Assembly (NCBI GenBank): GCA_022013635.1
Contig: JAKLPX010000053.1
Span: 1 to 8,593, forward strand
Source: Candidatus Delongbacteria bacterium
GTDB lineage: Bacteria > UBA4055
DNA length: 8,593 bases
Direction of reading: 5' to 3'
The notes below the pieces were generated by a model that was not told where the DNA came from, did not search any database, and saw nothing but the letters and a program-made list of their open reading frames with translations. Positions 1 to 5,710 of the stretch are shown here, piece after piece (the first letter of the stretch is position 1; each line of letters begins with the position of its first letter). The translations under genes were made by a program, and so were the position numbers.

Positions 1-558
1 GCCGCAAGAACAGGCGGTTTATTAAATATGTCCGATCTTGCAAGAGATGCAGATATTGCTCCCAATACCGCTAAATCGTGGCTTTCTATTCTCAAAATAA
101 GCGGAATTATCTATCTCTTGGAACCTTATTTCACAAATATTTCAAAACGGCTTGTAAAATCACCTAAATTATATTTTTTGGACACCGGACTTTGTACTTA
201 TCTTACAGGCTGGTCGAGTCCTGAAACACTTGAATTGGGAGCAATGAGCGGGGCGATGCTTGAAACTTGGATTTTAATTGAAATACTAAAAAGCTACTGG
301 CATAATGGAAGAACCGGCAATTTTTTCTATTACAGGGACAAAGATATGAATGAAATTGACCTGCTCATAGAAAGTGACGGAACAATTTATCCCATCGAAT
401 TCAAGAAAACAGCTTCACCGAGAAAAGAGCACATCAAACATTTCCATCTGCTCGAGAAGCTAAATATTCCTATCGGAGAAGGCGGGGTCATCTGTCTGTG
501 TGATAACTACTTGCCAATAGAAGAAAATATCTGGTCTATTCCGGTTAGTTTGATATGA
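1..558 (+). CDS. C-terminal part of AAA-type ATPase with DUF4143 domain (partial)
   Basis: The reading frame is open from the first base, so the 5' end lies outside the window; the Met codon at 28 is internal. The visible part has a winged-helix-like segment (AARTGGLLNMSDLARDADIA through the ISGIIYLLEPY region). It is followed by a DUF4143-type domain with a PD-(D/E)XK-like core: E-I-D-L-L near residue 112 of the 28-start form, then YPIEFKK about 12 residues later. Proteins of this family normally begin with a P-loop AAA domain, which would lie to the left. They are common in accessory regions of bacteria and archaea, but their role is not established and DNA binding or cleavage is only inferred. 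The gene converges on the MNT gene, with 19 bases between the two stop codons. The family call is firm; the function is open. Confidence 0.85.
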   Translation, partial: AARTGGLLNMSDLARDADIAPNTAKSWLSILKISGIIYLLEPYFTNISKRLVKSPKLYFLDTGLCTYLTGWSSPETLELGAMSGAMLETWILIEILKSYWHNGRTGNFFYYRDKDMNEIDLLIESDGTIYPIEFKKTASPRKEHIKHFHLLEKLNIPIGEGGVICLCDNYLPIEENIWSIPVSLI

Positions 559-577
559 TTTTGCTTCTTTTTTTGCT

Positions 578-883
578 TTATATTTTAATTCCAGTCTTTA
601 ATACTTCACTCAAAAAAGGATCGTTCCCGTCAATGTCGCTTTTCTCAAAAGGGTGAGGTTCGATTCTTAGATCAAAATTCCTTCTAAGTTTCATCAGATC
701 GACCTGTGTATCGTAATTATTTTTGCAGCCTTCCAAGATTATTGCCAAGTCTATATCGCTGTCTTCGTTAAAGTTACCTTTTGCGTAAGATCCGAAAAGA
801 TAAGCGTCAACTATTTGATATTTCTTTACTTTTAGAAATTCTACAAATGTTTTGGCTATTTTAAATGCCGCGTCTTTATCCAT
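578..883 (-). CDS. MNT-type nucleotidyltransferase (antitoxin-like), 101 aa
   Basis: This is a minimal nucleotidyltransferase of the polymerase-beta superfamily. The signature G31-S32 (LFGSYAKGN) followed by D43-x-D45 (DSDIDLAI) gives the nucleotide-binding and metal-binding residues. The C-terminal part (DLMKLRRNFDLRIEPHPF) is typical of stand-alone MNT proteins that pair with a HEPN toxin and inactivate it by adding AMP. The start is supported by a strong Shine-Dalgarno, AAGGAG at 892-897, eight bases before the ATG. No intact HEPN gene lies beside it. A short open stretch overlapping the start in another frame could be the end of a lost partner. It is therefore either an orphan antitoxin or a cassette remnant. 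Near-identical inverted repeats flank it. Confidence 0.85.
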   Translation of the reverse strand: MDKDAAFKIAKTFVEFLKVKKYQIVDAYLFGSYAKGNFNEDSDIDLAIILEGCKNNYDTQVDLMKLRRNFDLRIEPHPFEKSDIDGNDPFLSEVLKTGIKI

Positions 884-935
884 TCGGCAAACTCCTTGAT
901 ATTATTTTTCCAAATTTTCGTAAATTCTAAATTGC
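856..935 (-). pseudogene. possible C-terminal remnant of a gene overlapping the MNT start
   Basis: Just upstream of the MNT gene, in another minus-strand frame, a short open stretch reads EFTKIWKNNIKEFAEWIKTR and stops with TAG at 856-858, overlapping the MNT start codon. In HEPN/MNT operons the upstream HEPN gene often overlaps the MNT start in this way and ends in a helical segment with a similar '(E/F)-x-W-(I/L)-K' ending. No N-terminal part survives; a palindrome sits directly upstream. The assignment rests on arrangement and a weak sequence resemblance only. Confidence 0.25.
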
Positions 936-948
936 ATTTTTTATAAAA

Positions 949-974
949 CTTCTTTTTCTTGCAAGAAAAAGAAG
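949..974. terminator. perfect 26-base A/T-rich palindrome, possible bidirectional terminator
   Basis: A 12-base arm (CTTCTTTTTCTT) and its exact complement surround a central GC. Transcribed in either direction it would form a long hairpin of mostly A-U pairs. It lies between target copy 1 and the MNT gene, downstream of the target on the minus strand. A similar palindrome sits at the same relative place after target copy 2 (4148-4174), so it may equally be part of a dispersed intergenic repeat. Confidence 0.55.
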
Positions 975-1028
975 CAAAATGAATTTACAATCTCTTCTTC
1001 TCGTCTTTCTCTTTTCCAGCCCTTCCCC

Positions 1029-1045
1029 GCACTCGTCCCTCGTGC
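1029..1045 (-). repeat. conserved hairpin downstream of VR1 (copy 1)
   Basis: On the minus strand this reads GCAC-GAGGGACGA-GTGC, a 4-bp stem with a nine-base loop, with C/G bases extending the pairing outward across a small bulge. It lies about 65 bases past the stop codon of target copy 1. The same loop with a compensated stem follows the other two target copies. Confidence 0.7.
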
Positions 1046-1110
1046 TCGGTCTGTCATTTCGAAAGCCTCGTTTTTTTTAGCTCAATGAGGAAAAGATTTC
1101 CTTTCCAGAA

Positions 1111-1242
1111 CTACGGGAGACGAACAACGCGGAAACCGCTATAGCTGCCGCTGTTGGTCGGGTTGCCGCGGCCCCGATAGGCAACACGACAGCTAACGGG
1201 GTAGTAGCTCCAGCTACCCCCGCGGAGAACGCGGCTGGAGCC
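1111..1242 (-). repeat. DGR variable repeat VR1 (3' end of target 1)
   Basis: This 132-base stretch, stop codon included, aligns without gaps to TR1 (3378-3509) and TR2 (7582-7713). Counting in the coding direction, 31 positions differ from TR1, and 20 of these fall on template adenines; TR1 has 36 adenines among 132 bases. Changed positions include codons 3, 12-14, 17, 22, 24-26 and 32-35. At eight bases where the two TRs differ, VR1 agrees with TR1 at six. The eleven non-adenine differences show that VR1 is not a recent direct copy of TR1. Confidence 0.93.
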
Positions 1243-2685
1243 TGTTGAAGGACCTGCGGGATTACTGCTTGGACTGTTTCTGTAATAATCACTGCCGTAC
1301 CAATCTGAACACCATTCCCATACATTACCAGACATATCGTAAATGCCGATTTCATTCGGTTTTTTGCCCCCGACAGACTTCGTAGATCCTAAACTACCCC
1401 ATTTGTCTCCCGATTGCCATGCAACCTCGTCAATATTGCTGCTCCCGCTGTACTCATAAGCCCTGCTTTGATTTCCGCCTCTCGCCGCATATTCCCATTC
1501 TGCTTCTGTTGGTAGCCTGTATGTAACCCCTTCCTTTTGGCTTAATTTCCTGCAATATTCAACGGCATCATTCCATGTAACTGATTCTACAGGTAAATTA
1601 TCCCCTTTGAAGTTGCTCGGATTCTTGCCCATGACTGCCTGATATTGCGCTTGTGTTACCTCATACTTCCCAATATAAAAATCCCCTACAGTTACACTGT
1701 GAACGGGCTTTTCGTCACTTTCAGTTCCGCCCATCTGAAATGTTCCGCCCTGAACGAAAATAAAGTCGCTGCTTACTCCCTCGCTTGAAGAAGTAGATTT
1801 TCTATTCAGCTGGACTCCCTTATAGCTTGCCAATGCCAAATCGCCGAACTTTTCCCCGTTAATTTGTGTGTAAGGTCTTTGCTGTTTACCTTTTGACAGT
1901 GCCCAATCGGTAACGCCGTCTTCCACAAAAGAAGCAAGCTCGGTAAATGTCACGATGCCGTCCCCGTTTCCCTGATAGTCGGAGTTGTCCGCTTCGCCTT
2001 CAATACCTTTTAGCACATATTTCGTAAAAGCTCCGAATTCACCTTTGTCGTCTTCGTAGCTGAACCAGCCGTCTTTAGTGGCGTAGAATGTTGCCGCAAC
2101 TTCGCTTTTTTCAAACTTTTCAGCTTTAAGACCGTTTTGGTTTATTCCCTTATTTTCCTGTAAAACTTCCCTGCAGGCATCCACAAGCAGAAGTGACTTT
2201 TTCACCCCGCTGGTTTTTAAGATATCGGTAACTTCCTTTAATTTTAGGCTTGTGCTATAAATATCGTTCGGGTCGCTGTCTGATAATACAAGGTAACTTT
2301 CGCCGTTTTTGTTGGATACTCCATGACCTGAAAAAGAAAATACGACCAGATCTTCGGGACTTAAAAAACCTTTCAGATATTTTAATTTTGATCTTAATTT
2401 TCTTAAAGATGGATATTCATCGCTCCTCGGATCATTTTTATCGGTCATTTTATACACATAATCGAATTGACCGTAATCTTTTAGAGCTGCTCCCAAGGCT
2501 TCGGCATCATTCTGCGCTTTCTTTAAGTCAAGTATCCCTTTATCGTCATAATCGTTTATCCCGACGCAGATCGCCCACCGCTTGCCTTCGTTTCCGGCTT
2601 GGGATTTAATAGATATGCCTTTTTCGGCTTGGGCGAAAAGGAAGCCGGTCAGGATTAAAAGTAAAAATATTAGTTTTGTTTTCAT
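1111..2685 (-). CDS. DGR target protein 1: secreted caspase-like protein with C-terminal FGE/C-type-lectin-fold variable domain, 524 aa
   Basis: A Sec signal peptide (MKTKLIFLLLILTGFLFAQA) implies export. Residues ~35-285 form a caspase-like (peptidase C14) domain: strand RWAICVGIND, catalytic His121 in FSFSGHG and Cys171 in LLVDACR, with the family's NGDGIVTFTEL segment near 240-250. Residues ~305-524 form a formylglycine-generating-enzyme/sulfatase-modifying-factor domain ([56 protein letters not shown]). This is the C-type-lectin-like fold used by many DGR target proteins. The last 43 residues (482-524) are the variable region: 13 of 15 positions that are Asn in the template are Ser, Tyr, Gly or Arg here. 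The start has AAGGA (2694-2698) eight bases upstream and lies 27 bases after vapC. Known: DGR-varied FGE domains bind ligands through the variable face. Inferred: binding controls or targets the caspase-like activity outside the cytoplasm. The substrate is unknown. Confidence 0.9.
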   Translation of the reverse strand: MKTKLIFLLLILTGFLFAQAEKGISIKSQAGNEGKRWAICVGINDYDDKGILDLKKAQNDAEALGAALKDYGQFDYVYKMTDKNDPRSDEYPSLRKLRSKLKYLKGFLSPEDLVVFSFSGHGVSNKNGESYLVLSDSDPNDIYSTSLKLKEVTDILKTSGVKKSLLLVDACREVLQENKGINQNGLKAEKFEKSEVAATFYATKDGWFSYEDDKGEFGAFTKYVLKGIEGEADNSDYQGNGDGIVTFTELASFVEDGVTDWALSKGKQQRPYTQINGEKFGDLALASYKGVQLNRKSTSSSEGVSSDFIFVQGGTFQMGGTESDEKPVHSVTVGDFYIGKYEVTQAQYQAVMGKNPSNFKGDNLPVESVTWNDAVEYCRKLSQKEGVTYRLPTEAEWEYAARGGNQSRAYEYSGSSNIDEVAWQSGDKWGSLGSTKSVGGKKPNEIGIYDMSGNVWEWCSDWYGSDYYRNSPSSNPAGPSTGSSRVLRGGSWSYYPVSCRVAYRGRGNPTNSGSYSGFRVVRLP

Positions 2686-2712
2686 AGGTTTTATCCTTCT
2701 GATTCTAATGCC

Positions 2713-3078
2713 TTAGCAGGGAGTTAAAATTTTCAACCCTGAGTCATTCATCCGATTTATAAAATCTTTATCTGATGTAACAAGGAATGCGTTTTCAGAT
2801 AAAGCTGTAGCCGCTATAATTGAATCAGGAATTTTCAATCCGTAATTTTTTCTAATTTCTACAGTCTTATTTATCAGATCCCTATCAATCAGCACCAGAT
2901 CGGATCTGTTTTTAAATTTTGTGATAATTTCATCTTCATTCCGGTTTTTACAACCGACTGACAACTCAATAGCGGTTATAAACGACATCTGAAAAGAGTC
3001 TTCTGAAGTCATAAAAGTAAAATCACCTTTACCGCTAATAAAATTTATAACAGCATTTGTATCGAAAAGGTATTTCAT
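2713..3078 (-). CDS. vapC: VapC-like PIN-domain ribonuclease toxin, 121 aa
   Basis: A PIN-domain toxin with the expected acidic residues: D6 (KYLFDTN), E38 (ITAIELSVG), D85 (KIPDSIIAA) and D103/D105 (VTSDKDF). Family members are Mg-dependent RNases that cut tRNA or rRNA and are held inactive by the cognate antitoxin. I chose the ATG at 3076-3078 because it forms the classic ATGA overlap with the upstream antitoxin stop codon; a Met codon four codons further upstream is also in frame. The length is normal and no active-site residue is missing, so the toxin is probably functional. It is followed after 27 bases by target copy 1 on the same strand and may be co-transcribed with it. Confidence 0.9.
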   Translation of the reverse strand: MKYLFDTNAVINFISGKGDFTFMTSEDSFQMSFITAIELSVGCKNRNEDEIITKFKNRSDLVLIDRDLINKTVEIRKNYGLKIPDSIIAATALSENAFLVTSDKDFINRMNDSGLKILTPC

Positions 3079-3296
3079 CGCATATCCCAATCTTTTCTTA
3101 CGGCGTTTTGAAATTCCATGCCGTCAATTTTTTCACTTAAAGTTCCTCTAAGTTCAAGAATACTAGTTTGTTTGTCTTCATTGAGATCATCAATGAAATT
3201 AGGCAGAATGATAATTTCAACTCTTTTACCTTCAAATTCCATTAATTCAGGTACTCTGTCTGATGAAACGGTTTTAATTATTCTCAAGGCCTGCAT
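3075..3296 (-). CDS. vapB: VapB-like antitoxin of the vapBC pair, 73 aa
   Basis: A small protein directly upstream of, and overlapping, the PIN toxin gene; the position makes it the antitoxin. The N-terminal half (ALRIIKTVSSDRVPELMEFE, then GKRVEIIILP) looks like the short strand-rich DNA-binding part of several VapC-partner families. The C-terminal half (TLSEKIDGMEFQNAVRKDWD) would wrap the toxin. The start at 3294-3296 is preferred over the ATG four codons earlier because GGAGG (3302-3306) sits five bases before it. A promoter with -35 TTTACA in repeat copy A lies just upstream. VapB proteins usually repress their own operon, but no operator is obvious here. Confidence 0.75.
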   Translation of the reverse strand: MQALRIIKTVSSDRVPELMEFEGKRVEIIILPNFIDDLNEDKQTSILELRGTLSEKIDGMEFQNAVRKDWDMR

Positions 3297-3321
3297 CCCG
3301 CCCTCCATGCAATTTTAACCT

Positions 3322-3350
3322 AATATACGAAAACAATTGAAGTTTGTAAA
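3322..3350 (-). promoter_or_regulatory. sigma70-like promoter for vapBC whose -35 lies in repeat copy A
   Basis: Read on the minus strand: TTTACA (3345-3350), a 17-base spacer, then TATATT (3322-3327), each 5/6 to consensus. The predicted start falls about 20 bases before the vapB start codon. The -35 hexamer is the last six bases of the dispersed repeat, so the insertion would have supplied half of the promoter. Confidence 0.6.
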
Positions 3351-3372
3351 CATTCAAATAAAAAAATCCGCT
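3345..3372. repeat. 28-bp dispersed repeat, copy A
   Basis: The plus strand begins TGTAAACATTCAAAT, continues through a run of A and ends ATCCGCT. It is identical to copy B (5274-5301) over 28 bases and related to copy C (7427-7457). Homology stops sharply at the TGTAAAC side, where unrelated gene sequence begins in each copy. Here it lies between TR1 and the vapBC promoter. Confidence 0.85.
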
Positions 3373-3377
3373 TTGAG

Positions 3378-3509
3378 CTATGGGAGACGGACAACGCGGA
3401 AGCCGTTGTTGTTGTTGCTGTTCTCGGGGTTGTTGTTGTTCCGATTGGCAACACGACAGTTAGTAGCGTTGTTGTTCCAGCTGCCGCCGCGGAGAACGCG
3501 GTTGGAGCC
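3378..3509 (-). repeat. DGR template repeat TR1
   Basis: On the minus strand this non-coding repeat carries the VR frame as [11 protein letters not shown], then runs of AAC (Asn) codons, ending GFRVVRLP and TAG. Asn fills 15 of 43 codons, including three consecutive, four consecutive and a second four consecutive AAC codons. Such AAC clusters are the hallmark of a DGR template, because adenine mutagenesis of AAC reaches many amino acids without making a stop codon. No functional start lies in front of the repeat. It directly follows the HRDC gene and its RT-tail remnant, so a transcript through that gene would contain the template RNA. It pairs best with VR1. Confidence 0.93.
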
Positions 3510-3516
3510 CTTCCCT

Positions 3517-3585
3517 TTAGGCATTAACCTTTAATTTTTCTACTATCAATGAGCGAAACGGTTTAATTTTTGTGGCATAGTCTGT
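3517..3585 (-). pseudogene. remnant of DGR reverse-transcriptase C-terminus behind the HRDC gene
   Basis: Read through the TAA that ends the HRDC gene and the same frame continues for 22 codons as [20 protein letters not shown] and two more residues, to TAA at 3517-3519. The intact RT tail at the right of the window has [20 protein letters not shown] at the same place. At the HRDC stop (3586-3588) the intact copy has Tyr. So a module like the one at the right end once carried an RT here; only its last ~45 residues remain, split by a nonsense change. Confidence 0.8.
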
Positions 3586-4122
3586 TTATGAAATCAGCGG
3601 AATAACATGCCTCTGATAATCAGTTTGAGACCACTCTCCGGAGTTCAATTTATCAGGCTGCCCGTTCTTTTCACTTTGAGTATTTTCCTTTAAACTTTCT
3701 AACAATCTCTGCCCGAACTTTTCTATTTTCTTTTCTCCTATGCCTTCAATCGTTTTCAGTTTTGATAATGAAATTTCTTCCAGCTTAGATATATTTGAAA
3801 GTTCCTCATCTGTAAAAACAGCATAAGCAGGCAAAGCCTCACCCGCAGCGATAATTTTTCTAATCTCTCTCATCCGTGAAAATACTTTGAACTGATTTTC
3901 GCTTAAAACAGCTTTGTAATCAATCTTATTCCTGCTTTTATCAGAACTCCCTTTTGCTCCGCTTTCGATATATTCGGCGCAAAAACACCAGTAAACCCCT
4001 TTTTCGCTCTGGGAAAATTCTTTTCTGACATCAATTACTTTGTGTGTCGCAAAAAAGTGATTCATTTCTGTCTCAAACGGTTCTGAATTTAAAATCGGTA
4101 TAGTAAAAACTTTTAACTGCAT
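3586..4122 (-). CDS. DGR accessory HRDC-domain protein fused to reverse-transcriptase tail, 178 aa
   Basis: Residues 1-60 (MQLKVFTIPILNSEPFETEM onward) form the N-terminal domain found on HRDC proteins encoded in DGRs. Residues ~72-145 are an HRDC (helicase and RNase D C-terminal) nucleic-acid-binding domain, including YAVFTDEEL, the LSKLKTIEGIGEKKIEKFG helix-hairpin segment and LLESL. Such proteins are known DGR accessories, thought to aid RT or template handling, although their mechanism is not settled. Residues 158-178 (LNSGEWSQTDYQRHVIPLIS) match the C-terminus of the RT at 7706-7957, so a deletion has removed nearly all of a downstream RT and joined its end to HRDC. I chose the ATG at 4120-4122 because GGAG lies eight bases upstream; the ATG 14 codons earlier falls inside a palindrome. 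TR1 follows directly. Confidence 0.85.
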   Translation of the reverse strand: MQLKVFTIPILNSEPFETEMNHFFATHKVIDVRKEFSQSEKGVYWCFCAEYIESGAKGSSDKSRNKIDYKAVLSENQFKVFSRMREIRKIIAAGEALPAYAVFTDEELSNISKLEEISLSKLKTIEGIGEKKIEKFGQRLLESLKENTQSEKNGQPDKLNSGEWSQTDYQRHVIPLIS

Positions 4123-4147
4123 ATTTCTTTCTCCAAATTTCTCCGAT

Positions 4148-4174
4148 TTTCTTTTCTTTGACAAAGAAAAGAAA
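4148..4174. terminator. 27-base A/T-rich palindrome between target copy 2 and HRDC
   Basis: Thirteen-base arms (TTTCTTTTCTTTG and its complement) surround one A. It lies downstream of target copy 2 and just before the HRDC gene on the minus strand, and resembles the palindrome at 949-974 after target copy 1. It could act as a terminator or attenuator, or belong to a dispersed repeat that includes the hairpin 55 bases away. Confidence 0.5.
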
Positions 4175-4228
4175 CAAAAGAAAGTCTTTCTATTCTCTGC
4201 TTGAATCTCTCTTTATACTGCTCTTTCC

Positions 4229-4247
4229 GGCGTTCGTCCCTCACGCC
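4229..4247 (-). repeat. conserved hairpin downstream of VR2 (copy 2)
   Basis: The minus strand reads GGCGT-GAGGGACGA-ACGCC: a 5-bp stem around the same nine-base loop as copies 1 and 3. It lies 64 bases past the end of the VR2 remnant, close to the spacing seen after VR1. Confidence 0.7.
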
Positions 4248-4310
4248 CGAGCCGTATTTTCGAGGTTCTTGCCTTTTTCTCGCTCGCTACGGAATGGATA
4301 ACCGCATAAA

Positions 4311-4385
4311 CTACGGGAGGGCGAACAACACGGAAGTAAGTAGCGCGGCTGCTCCAGCTGCCGCCGCGAAGAACGCGGTAAGAGC
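4311..4385 (-). repeat. internally deleted DGR variable repeat VR2
   Basis: It aligns to TR2 with codons 18-36 (57 bases) missing and one extra C near the end. Seven substitutions fall on TR2 adenines: codons 3, 12, 13, 14 (two), 17 and 43. Only one other substitution lies within the alignment, at codon 39. At bases where the TRs differ and which survive in VR2, it sides with TR2 at five of six. This is a fossil of DGR activity using the RT-linked template. Confidence 0.85.
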
Positions 4386-4571
4386 TACGGCATCGTTCTG
4401 CGCTTTCTTCAAGTCAAGTATGCCGTTATAGTCGTAGTTATTAATACCTACGCAGACAGCCCATCGCTTACCTTCGTTTCCGGCTTTGGATTTTATGGAT
4501 ATGCCTTTTTCTGACTGGGCAAAAACTAACCCTGTCAGGATTAAAAGTAAAAATATTATTCGTGTTTTCAT
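4311..4571 (-). pseudogene. target copy 2: N-terminus of the caspase-like protein fused to a VR remnant
   Basis: Residues 1-61 match target 1 (signal peptide MKTRIIFLLLILTGLVFAQS, then RWAVCVGINNYD and LDLKKAQNDA). The sequence then jumps about 1.25 kb of coding sequence into the variable repeat in the wrong frame, giving the low-complexity tail [16 protein letters not shown]. Both catalytic residues and the FGE domain are gone. A one-base insertion near the end returns the frame to the usual TAG. The start codon is only three bases after the stop of the upstream nuclease gene, so the two would be translated together. The product would be a short exported peptide and is probably not functional. 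Confidence 0.85.
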
Positions 4572-4574
4572 ATA

Positions 4575-5282
4575 TTATTTTCCGTACTTTGTTAATTCAG
4601 TTTTTATAAAAGCTTTCAATTCTTTAATTTCAGGTAACGAAACCAGATAAGTAGAGACAAATAGTTTTTTGTTAATCCCTGCAGTCGCGAATTCAACATG
4701 TTCCTTATCTTTTGCTGTACAAAGCAATATACCAACAGGCGGATTGTCACCTACCGACATTTCATATTTTTTATAATATTCCAAATACATATTAAGCTGG
4801 CCGGCATGAGAATGATGAAATTTCTCTGTTTTTAGTTCAATCAGAACATTGCAGTGAAGAACTCTGTGATACAAAACAAGATCTACATAATAGTGCCCAT
4901 TATCAATAGTAATCCTCTTTTGTCGTGCTTCAAAGCAAAACCCTTTGCCAAGTTCAATTAAAAACTGCTGAAGGTGATCAATTAAGCCATTTTCTAAAGA
5001 TTTTTCCGATAGAACCTCACGGCTCTTATAACCGACAAATTCAAAAATATACGGATCTTTAATGGTATCCGACCAATGATTAACTTTATTCTTGCCGGCG
5101 GCTTTTTGAAATATTTTATTTTTATCAGACGATAATCCGGTTCTTTCATAAAGCAAAGATCCCATCTGTCTTTTCAATTCAGTTACGCTCCAAGAGCATT
5201 TCGTACATTCAATTTCATAAAATAATTTTTTAATGCCATCATCAATGCTCATTAATTCCTTGAAGTGGGAAGATGTAAACAT
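4575..5282 (-). CDS. 5'-truncated DUF1016 (YhcG-type) PDDEXK nuclease, 235 aa
   Basis: The C-terminal DUF1016 domain is complete, with a PD-(D/E)XK core: D134 (YYVDLVLYH), E149 and K151 (VLIELKTEK) and Q162 (AGQLNMYLEYY). The N-terminal DUF1016_N domain is cut: the protein begins M-F-T and enters the family in the middle of the 'SHFKELMSIDD' region, about 100 residues short of the usual 330-360. The ATG lies inside repeat copy B with an in-frame TGA directly before it, so this is the first possible start. Family members are candidate nucleases of mobile-element and defense regions with no settled role. Loss of the N-terminal domain probably disables it. It runs into target copy 2 after three bases. 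Confidence 0.85.
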   Translation of the reverse strand: MFTSSHFKELMSIDDGIKKLFYEIECTKCSWSVTELKRQMGSLLYERTGLSSDKNKIFQKAAGKNKVNHWSDTIKDPYIFEFVGYKSREVLSEKSLENGLIDHLQQFLIELGKGFCFEARQKRITIDNGHYYVDLVLYHRVLHCNVLIELKTEKFHHSHAGQLNMYLEYYKKYEMSVGDNPPVGILLCTAKDKEHVEFATAGINKKLFVSTYLVSLPEIKELKAFIKTELTKYGK

Positions 5283-5301
5283 TCAAATAAAAAAATCCGC
5301 T
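5274..5301. repeat. 28-bp dispersed repeat, copy B
   Basis: Identical to copy A over 28 bases (TGTAAACATTCAAAT ... ATCCGCT). It provides the start codon of the truncated DUF1016 gene. TGA precedes that ATG on the minus strand, as it does in the other copies. Confidence 0.85.
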
Positions 5302-5338
5302 GTATTCTAAGTGCTGAAAATCAACCAAAGTATTCTAC

Positions 5339-5367
5339 TTGCTTCACAAATAAAAATATATTATATT
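5339..5367 (+). promoter_or_regulatory. sigma70-like promoter for the MNT/HEPN pair
   Basis: TTGCTT (5339-5344), a 17-base spacer and TATATT (5362-5367) lie 26 bases before the MNT start codon. The Shine-Dalgarno is weak (GGA in TTTGGACTG). Confidence 0.55.
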
Positions 5368-5392
5368 CCCAAATAAATTTGGACTGATATTT

Positions 5393-5710
5393 ATGACTAA
5401 AATTCCTGAGGAAGTTACAAAAATTAAAGAAATCATTGTCTCTTCCTTCAATGTAAATAAAATTTTCCTTTTCGGCTCTTATGCAAAAGGAAATTTCAAC
5501 GATAACAGCGACTTTGACATTTGCATAATAACTGACGACAGCAAAAGGAAACTTGATCTTCTCAGGTTAATAAGAAAAAAAGTTTACAATTACATTTCAA
5601 TACCTATGGATATGCTGATTTACAGATCAGATGAATTTGAAGAAAGAGCAGATAAATTAGACAGCATAGAAAGAGAAATAAGACAGAACGGAATCAAATT
5701 ATATGGATAA
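5393..5710 (+). CDS. MNT-type nucleotidyltransferase antitoxin, 105 aa
   Basis: A minimal nucleotidyltransferase with G28-S29 (FLFGSYAKGN) and D40-x-D42 (NSDFDICI) as nucleotide- and metal-binding residues. In characterised HEPN/MNT systems the MNT protein AMPylates the HEPN toxin near its active site and neutralises it. The downstream gene overlaps it by eight bases and is a HEPN protein, so the pair is complete. It shares the FGSYAKGNFN stretch with the lone MNT at 578-883, but the C-termini differ, so this is not a recent duplication. It is on the plus strand, against all neighbours except the ATPase. Confidence 0.9.
   Translation: MTKIPEEVTKIKEIIVSSFNVNKIFLFGSYAKGNFNDNSDFDICIITDDSKRKLDLLRLIRKKVYNYISIPMDMLIYRSDEFEERADKLDSIEREIRQNGIKLYG

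Larger units (their letters stand above)
558..980. repeat. near-identical 19/20-base inverted repeats flanking the MNT gene
   Basis: The plus strand at 558-576 reads ATTTTGCTTCTTTTTTTGC. The complement of 961-980 reads the same except for one extra C within the T run. The two face each other around the MNT gene. The sequence is low in complexity, so the match may arise from two copies of an A/T-rich intergenic repeat rather than from the ends of a mobile element. Confidence 0.4.

Noticed and set aside
2250..2609. Plus-strand frames opposite the caspase domain (also at 6544-6777)
   Set aside because: They are antisense to strongly conserved coding sequence, have no ribosome site, and appear in both target copies only because the copies are homologous.
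3378..3534. GTT-rich stretches looking like a trinucleotide microsatellite, and open frames across them on the plus strand
   Set aside because: The GTT runs are AAC codons of the template on the minus strand and recur identically in TR2. The plus-strand frames (also at 7546-7731) are antisense shadows.
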